Below, one piece after another: positions 1 through 4,634 of a stretch of DNA of 5,651 nt. A model generated the notes under the pieces. That model made no database searches and had not been told where the DNA came from. It saw only the letters and a program-made list of their open reading frames with translations. Position 1 is the stretch's first letter. The number at the start of each line of letters is the position of its first letter. A program made the position numbers and the translations under genes. Origin of the DNA: DATMBL01 sp050735975 (GTDB lineage Bacteria > Desulfobacterota > Binatia > UBA9968); assembly GCA_050735975.1 (NCBI GenBank), contig JBOHVS010000107.1:1-5651 (forward strand). Reading direction: 5' to 3'.

Positions 1-31
1 CCTCGTTTTCGACCTGTTAAGGTTTTATTCA

Positions 32-66
32 TTTTGACTTTTGCACTTTACAATTTGAAATTTGCA
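32..66. repeat. AT-rich degenerate 7-bp tandem repeat, 5 units
   Basis: Five consecutive heptamers can be laid out without gaps: TTTTGAC, TTTTGCA, CTTTACA, ATTTGAA and ATTTGCA. They share a TTT core and mostly end in GCA, GAA or ACA. The array is non-coding and lies downstream of the deacetylase gene. Short heptamer arrays of this style resemble the short tandemly repeated repetitive (STRR) sequences of other bacteria; that comparison is from general knowledge. Confidence 0.6.
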
Positions 67-74
67 ATGAAAGA

Positions 75-101
75 GAACACGACAGTTCGTTGATAGTGTT
101 C
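75..101 (-). terminator. possible weak hairpin terminator after the deacetylase gene
   Basis: GAACAC (75-80) and GTGTTC (96-101) form a 6-bp inverted repeat around a 15-base loop, 23 bases beyond the deacetylase stop. On the minus strand the hairpin is followed by the moderately T-rich stretch TCTTTCATT. The stem is short and the loop long, so this is only a candidate. Confidence 0.3.
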
Positions 102-123
102 CCGGCCTCGTGAATAATCCGGG

Positions 124-182
124 CTAGCTCCCTGCTCCTAGCTCTTTGCTCTTATCTCCTTGCTCCCTTGCTCCTTGCTCTT
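124..182. repeat. degenerate heptamer tandem repeat (GCTCCTT-like)
   Basis: About eight copies of a GCTCCTT-type unit run head to tail (GCTCCCT, GCTCCTA, GCTCTTT, GCTCTTA, TCTCCTT, then GCTCCCTT, GCTCCTT, GCTCTTT). Most units are 7 bases and one is 8. On the minus strand this reads as repeated AAGGAGC and encodes the last 18 or so residues of the deacetylase together with its TAG stop. The array is therefore both repeat and coding sequence, and probably invaded or expanded at the gene's 3' end. Confidence 0.75.
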
Positions 183-1056
183 TCATCGCTCTCGGATCGT
201 TGTAGTAGTGCCGGTAATACCATTCGGCGATTTCCCAGCCGGTTGCGCGCCACACGCCGTCGTGCGAGCAGATATATTCCAGAGCCTTGTCGAGATAGTT
301 GATCCGGTAAGGAATGCCGATGACAAACGGATGAAGCGGCAGGCAAAGCACCCTGCCGCTTGAATTGCCGTCGCGATAAAGTGTATCGAATTGGTCGCAA
401 ACCATGCGGTAATATTCTTCGGCCGTGCGGTTTTCGCGCGTGAAAACGCGGATGTCGTTGATGCCCAATTCATAGGGAACAACGATCATGCGACCGCTTT
501 TGACCCGCATCGGCACCGGTTGCTCGTCGCAACCCCAATCGCAGACATATTCAAACCCTTCAGCGGCAAGATGGTCCGGGGTGTTGGCGGTCTCCCCCAG
601 ACCGGGACCCAGCCAGCCCTTGGGCTCTTTGCCTGTTGCCGAAGTGATCATTTTCTTCACCTTGCGAATCACGTTGCGCTCTTCATCGAGCGGATAATCC
701 AGCATTGAAACACTGTTGGTCATGCCATGGCCGAGCCATTCCCAGTTGCGCTTGTTGCCTTCTTCGATGATCGTCGAATGGTGCTCGCACACTTCCGCAT
801 TCAGAAGCACGCTCGCCCGTATGCCATGTTTGTCAAGCACGTCCATGATGCGGAAGACGCCGATGCGCGATCCGAAATCGCGCAAGGTATAGCCGGGCAC
901 GTCAGGCACATGGGCGCTGCCCGATCCGCGAATCGGCATGTCAAAGTGAAAAAATTCGATGTTAGGCGCCACCCAAAGAGCGATTCGAGCGTCGCTCGGC
1001 CATTTGATCTTCTCGCGCTTGATGATCGGCGAGTAATCGTAGCGGGGGTTGTCCAT
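124..1056 (-). CDS. polysaccharide deacetylase family protein (PuuE/allantoinase-like)
   Basis: This 310-residue protein belongs to the NodB-like carbohydrate esterase 4 superfamily, in the PuuE/allantoinase-like branch, whose members act on amide bonds of small molecules or N-acetyl sugars. Its own substrate is unknown. Visible motifs are LNAEVCE near residue 85, the metal-site-like EWLGHGMTNS (H110), GWLGPGLGET followed by DWGCDEQPVP (residues 148-182), and LPLHPFVIGIPYR (H242, R251). There is no signal peptide, so it is probably cytoplasmic. The ATG at 1056 is chosen over an upstream TTG at 1077 because AAAGGAGCT (1061-1069) sits 4 bases before it. The last 18 or so residues, rich in K, E, Q and G, come from a heptamer repeat and are unlikely to belong to the fold. 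It appears to be a single-gene unit separated from the redox genes by a terminator. The family is clear; the reaction is not. Confidence 0.87.
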   Translation of the reverse strand: MDNPRYDYSPIIKREKIKWPSDARIALWVAPNIEFFHFDMPIRGSGSAHVPDVPGYTLRDFGSRIGVFRIMDVLDKHGIRASVLLNAEVCEHHSTIIEEGNKRNWEWLGHGMTNSVSMLDYPLDEERNVIRKVKKMITSATGKEPKGWLGPGLGETANTPDHLAAEGFEYVCDWGCDEQPVPMRVKSGRMIVVPYELGINDIRVFTRENRTAEEYYRMVCDQFDTLYRDGNSSGRVLCLPLHPFVIGIPYRINYLDKALEYICSHDGVWRATGWEIAEWYYRHYYNDPRAMKEQGAREQGDKSKELGAGS

Positions 1057-1060
1057 GCTT

Positions 1061-1069
1061 AGCTCCTTT
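1061..1069 (-). promoter_or_regulatory. Shine-Dalgarno site that sets the deacetylase start
   Basis: AAAGGAGCT on the minus strand lies 4 bases before the ATG at 1056. An open frame extends upstream to a TTG at 1077, but this site would then fall inside the coding sequence, so the ATG is the better start. Confidence 0.7.
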
Positions 1070-1093
1070 GCGCTCAAACAATTTCAGCAGCCT

Positions 1094-1122
1094 AACCTAT
1101 CCAGCGGCTGAAACGCAGTCAA
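1094..1122 (-). promoter_or_regulatory. possible sigma70-type promoter for the deacetylase gene
   Basis: On the minus strand TTGACT (1117-1122) matches the -35 consensus at five of six positions. It is followed after 17 bases by TAGGTT (1094-1099), a poor -10 with three of six matches. Transcription would start near 1087, leaving a leader of about 30 bases. The good -35 and ideal spacing are in its favour; the -10 is weak. Confidence 0.4.
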
Positions 1123-1150
1123 GCGGACCGAGTTCGGCTCTAAGACAAAA

Positions 1151-1240
1151 AGATTTCTCCCTACGGTCGAAATGACAAGGATAATGACCATACTGGTTGC
1201 GAAGTTCGCTTCTGTCATTCCGAACGAATGTGAGGAATCT
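1151..1240. repeat. imperfect inverted-repeat element (REP/MITE-like)
   Basis: The left arm (1151-1177) reads AGATTTCTC...GAAATGACA. The right arm (1213-1240) reads TGTCATTCCGAACG...GGAATCT, which is approximately its reverse complement, with about 35 bases between them. The right arm in one frame would encode SVIPNECEES, a peptide string that recurs in spurious ORFs from dispersed repeats of many environmental genomes. It is non-coding here and lies between the deacetylase gene and the terminator of the redox operon. Confidence 0.6.
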
Positions 1241-1294
1241 ATCCCGCCCCTTGCGACGCTCTCCCGCCTAGGTCCGAATTTGTCTTTAAGCGCT

Positions 1295-1315
1295 GAAAAA
1301 GGCCCGACCTTTTTC
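1295..1315. terminator. bidirectional rho-independent terminator of the prx-grx unit
   Basis: GAAAAAGG (1295-1302) and CCTTTTTC (1308-1315) form a perfect 8-bp stem around the loop CCCGA. The A/T flanks serve as U-tracts in either direction. It lies 37 bases beyond the glutaredoxin-like gene's stop on the minus strand. A second T-rich arm, GCCTTTTTT (1324-1332), can pair with AAAAAGGC (1296-1303) instead, giving an alternative longer hairpin. Confidence 0.75.
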
Positions 1316-1352
1316 AAAATCGAGCCTTTTTTCACTAGCGTTTTTCGCGCCG

Positions 1353-1592
1353 CTACATGAACTTCCCCACAAGAAATTGGTTAATCTCCTCGGATCCGCG
1401 CATCGGCTTACCGTGGATTACCAATACGGGAACCGTCTTGGCGCCCGCAAGATCGATCAAGTCCTTCTCATATTCCGGATTCTCCCGGATATTCTTCTTG
1501 GTAATCTTATCATCGAGCCGAAGATTCGTAATACAGTTCAACACGCTCTGGCAGAATCCGCATTCATTGTAGAAATAAAGTTCCAACTGCAT
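1353..1592 (-). CDS. glutaredoxin-like thioredoxin-fold protein
   Basis: This small protein of 79 residues has the glutaredoxin layout: a first beta strand (LELYFYN), the redox motif C11-G-F-C14, the cis-proline loop TVPVLVI (P55), and a C-terminal G-S-E-E-I element (residues 66-70) resembling the GSxE glutathione-site loop of glutaredoxins. It should act in the cytoplasm as a dithiol reductant. The open frame extends upstream to 1658, but that part overlaps the peroxiredoxin gene in another frame. The ATG at 1592 is preferred because it follows the peroxiredoxin TAA after a single base, which suggests translational coupling. No strong Shine-Dalgarno site precedes it, which fits coupling. Its position makes it a likely electron donor to the selenoperoxiredoxin; that is inference. 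Whether it uses glutathione or thioredoxin reductase cannot be told. Confidence 0.85.
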   Translation of the reverse strand: MQLELYFYNECGFCQSVLNCITNLRLDDKITKKNIRENPEYEKDLIDLAGAKTVPVLVIHGKPMRGSEEINQFLVGKFM

Positions 1593-1593
1593 C

Positions 1594-2073
1594 TTATTGT
1601 TTGTTATGGTTATTGACCTTTTGGCATTCAGCCAAAAGCTCTTTCGGATTGCGTTCACCTTGCGGCGTTACCGATACGGCGTAGCGGACCACGCCCCCCT
1701 TGTCAATGATAACGGTCGCGCGGTCGGTGATGCCTTTGTCCTCGAGATAAACGCCATATTTCTGCGCCATATCTCCTTTCGGGTGAAAATCTTGCAGCAG
1801 CGGAAACGAAACTCCGCCGCAAGATTTGGCCCAGTTGTCATGCGAGAATCTGCTGTCAATGCTCACACCCATAACTTGGGTGTCAGAGGCCTTAAACTCG
1901 TCCAATAAGGACTGAAGGCCAGGGATCTCCCGGGTTCATGTCGGCGTCCAATCGAGGGGATAGAACACGAGCATGACATTTTTTTGCCCTTTGAACTGGC
2001 TCAGAGTGAACTTGGTTCCACCCAAGTGGCTGGCCAGTTCAAAGTCCGGGGCTTGTTTGCCGACCTCAATCAT
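1594..2073 (-). CDS. prxU: selenocysteine-containing peroxiredoxin (AhpC/TSA family, in-frame TGA = Sec46)
   Basis: Peroxiredoxins reduce H2O2, organic hydroperoxides or peroxynitrite through a peroxidatic cysteine in the motif P-x3-T-x2-C. Here the frame starts at ATG 2073 with a strong Shine-Dalgarno site. It reads through the N-terminal IEVGKQAPDFELA and FKGQKNVMLVFYP, then DWTPT, then TGA (1936-1938), then TREIPGL. The TGA falls exactly on the peroxidatic position (P39, T43, residue 46). Downstream the frame stays open for 113 codons and keeps family features: the conserved Arg in DRATVIID (R118), W81, FPLL and DFHPKG. Reading TGA as selenocysteine gives a normal-length protein of 159 residues. 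C85 and C150 are candidate resolving cysteines. Sec peroxiredoxins such as PrxU of Eubacterium acidaminophilum are known. The alternative is a pseudogene from a single TGC/TGT to TGA change. I favour selenocysteine because of the exact position and the otherwise intact gene. Confidence 0.82.
1900..1938 (-). promoter_or_regulatory. candidate bacterial SECIS region after the Sec TGA
   Basis: Bacterial selenocysteine insertion needs a hairpin in the coding sequence just 3' of the UGA, with a G early in its apical loop. Three hairpins can be drawn on the minus strand. The first is CC-C-GGG, loop AGAT, CCC-T-GG, with its loop only 7 bases after TGA. The second is CTG, loop GCCTT, CAG (1912-1922), whose loop starts with G 16 bases after TGA. 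The third is GTCC, loop TTATT, GGAC (1900-1912), with its loop 27 bases after TGA but no G in it. The second best fits the known spacing, although its 3-bp stem is short. None is decisive by eye. Confidence 0.4.
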
Positions 2074-2082
2074 GATGCCTTA

Positions 2083-2091
2083 CACCTCCTT
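2083..2091 (-). promoter_or_regulatory. strong Shine-Dalgarno site of the selenoperoxiredoxin gene
   Basis: AAGGAGGTG on the minus strand lies 9 bases before the ATG at 2073. It is nearly the full anti-16S complement. It fixes the start of the complete reading frame upstream of the TGA, showing that the part before the TGA is a genuine translated N-terminus. Confidence 0.85.
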
Positions 2092-2108
2092 CTATAGTTT
2101 GTGAATTT

Positions 2109-2123
2109 ATGCGTGTGACGCAT
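2109..2123. promoter_or_regulatory. perfect 15-bp palindrome at the predicted transcription start (operator candidate)
   Basis: ATGCGT (2109-2114), spacer GTG, ACGCAT (2118-2123) is a perfect inverted repeat. It lies immediately downstream of the predicted -10 box of the selenoperoxiredoxin promoter, roughly at +1 to +15. Two CTATAG hexamers (2092-2097 and 2131-2136) flank it. Such a position suits a repressor site or a 5' leader hairpin. The cognate regulator is unknown. Confidence 0.45.
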
Positions 2124-2129
2124 CCTTTA

Positions 2130-2157
2130 ACTATAGCGGAAGAAGCCGGCGTTTCAA
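2130..2157 (-). promoter_or_regulatory. sigma70-type promoter of the prx-grx unit
   Basis: On the minus strand TTGAAA (2152-2157) and TATAGT (2130-2135) each match consensus at five of six positions and are 16 bases apart. Transcription would begin near 2123, about 50 bases before the peroxiredoxin ATG. This would let the selenoperoxiredoxin and glutaredoxin-like genes be transcribed separately from tpx. Confidence 0.6.
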
Positions 2158-2251
2158 CAACGCGAACCGGTCTCGCCCCTGCTACGGGCGATGGCACGGA
2201 AGGACTGGCGACTACCCCACCTTCTTCGTCAACAGCCCGCCGAGGCGCTAT

Positions 2252-2278
2252 TGAGCTGTGGGCAGGATTTTCAGCTCA
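2252..2278 (-). terminator. hairpin downstream of tpx, possible terminator
   Basis: TGAGCTG and CAGCTCA form a perfect 7-bp stem around a 13-base loop, 21 bases beyond the tpx stop. No U-tract follows on the minus strand, so it is either a weak terminator or an RNA-stabilising hairpin. A second inverted repeat, TCGCCC/GGGCGA (2173-2191), lies further on. I see no gene in the 226 bases between tpx and the peroxiredoxin. Confidence 0.35.
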
Positions 2279-2299
2279 TTCGGTTTTTGATTGGTTACG

Positions 2300-2803
2300 T
2301 TATTTTGCCGCAGTGAGAGCCGCATCGTAATTCGGATGATCGCCAATGTTGCCTACGTACTCGACATGCTTGAGTTTGTTATCCGGCCCGACGACAAAGA
2401 CGGCGCGGGCGAGAACTCGATCGAGCGGGCCGCCCGAAATCAAAACGCCATAGTTTTTGCCGAAGGAGGCCTCTCGATGATCGCTCGCCGTAACCACCTT
2501 GTCAACGTTAGAGGCGCCGCACCAGCGCTTCTGTGCGAAGGGCAAATCCATGCTCACGCACACGATCTCCACGTTCGGGAGCTTACTTGCCTCCTCATTG
2601 AACCTCTTGGTCTCCATGTCACACACAGGCGTGTCGAGCGACGGAACCGTAGCTATAATTCGTGTTTTGCCCGCCGAGTTGGCTAGCGTATAATCGCTCA
2701 TATCAGCGCTCTTTTGAACTTTGAACTCCGGCGCCGCCTGTCCGACCTTCACATCGTTGCCAAGAAGCATTACAGGACTCCCTTTGAACATAACAGTGGC
2801 CAT
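2300..2803 (-). CDS. tpx: thiol peroxidase, two-cysteine peroxiredoxin
   Basis: Tpx reduces hydroperoxides, with thioredoxin as the usual reductant in the cytoplasm. The 167-residue product has the full-length Tpx layout (168 residues in E. coli). The N-terminal GNDVKVGQAAPEF is followed by SLDTPVCD with peroxidatic C61, and by RWCGAS with resolving C95, the same positions as in E. coli Tpx. Conserved stretches SMDLPFAQKRWC, SDHREASFGKNYGV and ARAVFVVG (R133, the catalytic arginine position) are present. The ATG at 2803 has AGGAGG (2815-2820) 11 bases before it. The peroxidatic codon here is an ordinary cysteine, in contrast with the TGA of the peroxiredoxin gene downstream. The gene lies between a strong terminator upstream and a hairpin downstream, so it may be its own unit; no convincing promoter was found. 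Identity is secure. Confidence 0.95.
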   Translation of the reverse strand: MATVMFKGSPVMLLGNDVKVGQAAPEFKVQKSADMSDYTLANSAGKTRIIATVPSLDTPVCDMETKRFNEEASKLPNVEIVCVSMDLPFAQKRWCGASNVDKVVTASDHREASFGKNYGVLISGGPLDRVLARAVFVVGPDNKLKHVEYVGNIGDHPNYDAALTAAK

Positions 2804-2850
2804 GATCTTTCTTCCCTCCTCTGATTAGAATTGCACACCCCAATCGCTTG

Positions 2851-2887
2851 AAAAAATGTAGGGGCGGGTTTGAAACCAGCCCCTACA
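2851..2887 (-). terminator. long palindrome with U-tract: terminator of the BNR gene, also REP-like
   Basis: TGTAGGGGC (2857-2865) pairs with GCCCCTACA (2879-2887). After one mismatch (G/A), GGTTT pairs with AAACC around a single central base at 2872, making a nearly perfect 31-base palindrome. On the minus strand six T residues (2851-2856) follow directly, the layout of a rho-independent terminator, 26 bases beyond the BNR gene's stop. The GTAGGGGCGGGTTT-type palindrome recurs in intergenic regions of many unrelated environmental bacteria, from general knowledge, so it may be a captured dispersed repeat. Confidence 0.8.
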
Positions 2888-2913
2888 AAATTGTCTCGCG
2901 TCCTTGCCAGCGG

Positions 2914-4026
2914 CTAGTGATGCGCTTCTTGTCCTTCCAAAGCCAAGTTGTGGTGGTGGTGCGATTTGGAGACCGGACCGATTCCTTTGATAATGGTCTG
3001 CCATCGCTCTCCTTCGTCGTCACTGTAAAAGATATCTCCGTCCGTCGTGCCGGCGAAGATCGCGTAGCCGCCGTTCCAGACATCCATCGCCATGCCTTCG
3101 ATGTTGGCGCGGATGTGTTCGGGCAATCCGCCGGTTAAGATTTCCCAACTCCGGCCGCCGTCCCGGCTGCGCGCGATGCGCGAGTCGGCGGTGTGCAGCT
3201 TTCTCCAGGTGCCCGGACCGGTCTTGGCCCCGGCGACGAACAGCAAATTCGGATCGCCGGGATGAACGAAGAACGGATCGACGTAGCCGATCCGGAAATC
3301 TCTTGGCGTCATGCTCTTCCAGCTCGCGCCGCCGTCGCTGCTGACGCAAAACCCCGCAGCGGTTTCGGGTCCGCAGTTGGTCGTCGGCGCGGTGCCGTAG
3401 AGCTTGCTCGGATCGTTGGTGGGAATGAGCACGCGATGCGCGTCGGGGTTGATGTTGTCGATGGTCGTCCAGGTCTTGCCGCCGTCGGTGGTCTTGAGAA
3501 AGCCGCCGACTTCGACGGCGACGTGAATGATATTGGGATCCTGCGGATGAAAGGTGATGCTCTTTACATGGGCCTGATGCGGCGGACCGGGAAAAGTCCA
3601 CTTTTCGACGCCCGGCACCTGGCGCAAACCGGGCAACTCGGTCCAGCTCTTGCCGAGATCGTCGCTGTAAAAAAGATGCGCCGGCTGGGTACCCGCGTAT
3701 ACGCGCGGCTTGCCATCAATCACTTGACTGGCGAGGGAATAAATCTCCTTCTCGCCGATGCCGTTATCGCGGCGCCCCCAGGTCTTGCCAAGATCGGCGC
3801 TGGCAAAAATCTCGCAGCTATACGTCCCGGCGAAGAGAGTTTGGGTCGCCGGTTCAAAGATAATCGAGCTTATGTGTTTTCCCGAAACCGAGGTGGTCTG
3901 ATGCTCCCAAGACCCGTTTCGTTTCAAGAACGAGAATATTCCCTCAACCGTGCCGACAAGCAATTTATCCTTCGCCGACTCTCCCCGGGTGAGAGATTGT
4001 CCTCCGGGCGATAGACATACAAACAT
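2914..4026 (-). CDS. BNR/sialidase-like repeat beta-propeller protein
   Basis: This 370-residue protein carries six Asp-box (BNR) motifs of the SxDxGxxW type: SADLGKTW (76-83), SDDLGKSW (121-128), TDGGKTW (180-186), SDGGASW (230-236), SRDGGRSW (287-294) and SDDEGERW (335-342). Their spacing of roughly 45-60 residues indicates a six- or seven-bladed beta-propeller as in sialidase and VPS10-like folds. The Asp box is structural, and no sialidase catalytic set is evident, so no enzymatic activity can be assigned. No signal peptide is seen. The C-terminus is histidine-rich (H356-H359 and a final HH), possibly metal-binding. The ATG at 4026 is supported by AAGGAGGT about 6 bases upstream. The gene stands alone between a promoter-poor gap and a strong terminator, with nothing linking it functionally to tpx. 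Confidence 0.85.
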   Translation of the reverse strand: MFVCLSPGGQSLTRGESAKDKLLVGTVEGIFSFLKRNGSWEHQTTSVSGKHISSIIFEPATQTLFAGTYSCEIFASADLGKTWGRRDNGIGEKEIYSLASQVIDGKPRVYAGTQPAHLFYSDDLGKSWTELPGLRQVPGVEKWTFPGPPHQAHVKSITFHPQDPNIIHVAVEVGGFLKTTDGGKTWTTIDNINPDAHRVLIPTNDPSKLYGTAPTTNCGPETAAGFCVSSDGGASWKSMTPRDFRIGYVDPFFVHPGDPNLLFVAGAKTGPGTWRKLHTADSRIARSRDGGRSWEILTGGLPEHIRANIEGMAMDVWNGGYAIFAGTTDGDIFYSDDEGERWQTIIKGIGPVSKSHHHHNLALEGQEAHH

Positions 4027-4121
4027 GGCCTACCTCCTTTTTTGTTTAGGGGCGCCCGCCTGGAACAACCATACCGGCCGGCGCAGCCAAAATTTATGAA
4101 CCGCCTCGTTATCGCATCCAT

Positions 4122-4147
4122 TTAATAGAAAGGCTTAATAGAAAGGC
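4122..4147. repeat. perfect 13-bp tandem duplication
   Basis: TTAATAGAAAGGC occurs twice head to tail (4122-4134 and 4135-4147) in the 258-base gap between the divergent BNR and OmpA-like genes. It could be a doubled regulator site or a replication-slippage product. I see no convincing -35/-10 pair for either flanking gene in this gap. Confidence 0.8.
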
Positions 4148-4284
4148 GCAACACAGTCAAACTTCAACAGCCGATCGCATCAGGCTCAGCGCGCACCCCT
4201 ATTCCTCCACCGCCTTCGGTCTGCTAGCCTTAAAGTACGGCGTCATTCGTGTTGCAAATACCATCTGCGAGCGGGAGGTAGATC

Positions 4285-4581
4285 ATGGATGCAAAACAAA
4301 ATGAACCCCTTAAGTCGCTCGTTCTTGCATCGACCACGTGCAACCTCTTTCCTGTTCTCGCTTTTCTCAAAGATAACCCTGATCGCCAGCTTATTATCAT
4401 GGTCGGCGATGACTGCGATCCGGGCTCATATCCGGACAACCCGGCCGAGAGCGCAAAACGGCGGGTGGAGCTTGTACGAAAATTCTTCGTCCACAACGGA
4501 ATAAGCCCGGAGCGGATCATTGCACCTGGCCAGCATGACGCTTATGCAGTGGCCTCCGGTAGTCGAGCGAACGCCGGTTGA
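4285..4581 (+). CDS. small stand-alone OmpA-like domain protein, C-terminally short
   Basis: The 98-residue product aligns by eye, without gaps, to the core of the OmpA/MotB peptidoglycan-binding domain. GDDCDPGSYPDNPAESAKRR (41-60) follows the family pattern GHTDxxGSxxYNxxLSxxRA, keeping G41, G47, N52, S56 and R59. It is followed by VRKFFVHNGISPERI, the usual helix and Gly-Ile turn, and then A-V-A-S, the usual PVAS loop. The Asp that normally contacts diaminopimelate in GHTD is Cys44, flanked by D43 and D45. There is no signal peptide or membrane anchor, and the usual final NRRVE strand is absent. Start is supported by GGGAGGT (4274-4280) and an in-frame TAG at 4279. It may be a diverged cytoplasmic domain or a damaged gene. 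Function unknown. Confidence 0.6.
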   Translation: MDAKQNEPLKSLVLASTTCNLFPVLAFLKDNPDRQLIIMVGDDCDPGSYPDNPAESAKRRVELVRKFFVHNGISPERIIAPGQHDAYAVASGSRANAG

Positions 4582-4587
4582 CACAGC

Positions 4588-4600
4588 GCGGCTGAGCCGC
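4588..4600 (+). terminator. short hairpin after the OmpA-like gene
   Basis: GCGGC and GCCGC form a 5-bp GC stem with loop TGA, 6 bases beyond the stop. Outer pairing of GGTTG (4576-4580) with CAACC (4600-4604) is possible. The following bases are A-rich rather than T-rich, so factor-independent termination on the plus strand is doubtful. Confidence 0.25.
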
Positions 4601-4634
4601 AACCAAAAAGAAAACCCCGTTCTCCGGAGTCATC

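Noticed and set aside
124..182. CRISPR-like array
   Set aside because: The units are 7 bases, degenerate and contiguous with no spacers, so it is a simple tandem repeat.
1593..1658. Longer glutaredoxin-like start at 1658
   Set aside because: The extra 22 residues overlap the peroxiredoxin 3' end in another frame and do not resemble the fold. The ATG at 1592 begins right at the first beta strand.
1936..1938. TGA read as a plain stop, with a 103-residue gene starting from TTG at 1905
   Set aside because: That start has no ribosome-binding site and would remove the whole catalytic N-terminus. The complete frame has a strong Shine-Dalgarno site and conserved family sequence on both sides of the TGA.
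1936..1938. TGA as tryptophan or glycine under a variant genetic code
   Set aside because: The position is catalytic cysteine in the family. TGG encodes Trp elsewhere in these genes, and TGA serves as a terminal stop after the OmpA-like frame.
2109..2330. Plus-strand open frame of 73 codons between tpx and the peroxiredoxin gene
   Set aside because: It lies over the promoter and hairpins, has low-complexity S/T/A composition and no ribosome-binding site.
2824..2829. TCTAAT as a -10 box for tpx
   Set aside because: A start 7 bases downstream would fall within the Shine-Dalgarno site, and the matching -35 (TTCAAG) is poor.
3193..4014. Long plus-strand frame opposite the BNR gene
   Set aside because: It is a GC-driven shadow. 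The minus strand carries six clear Asp-box motifs and a good start site.
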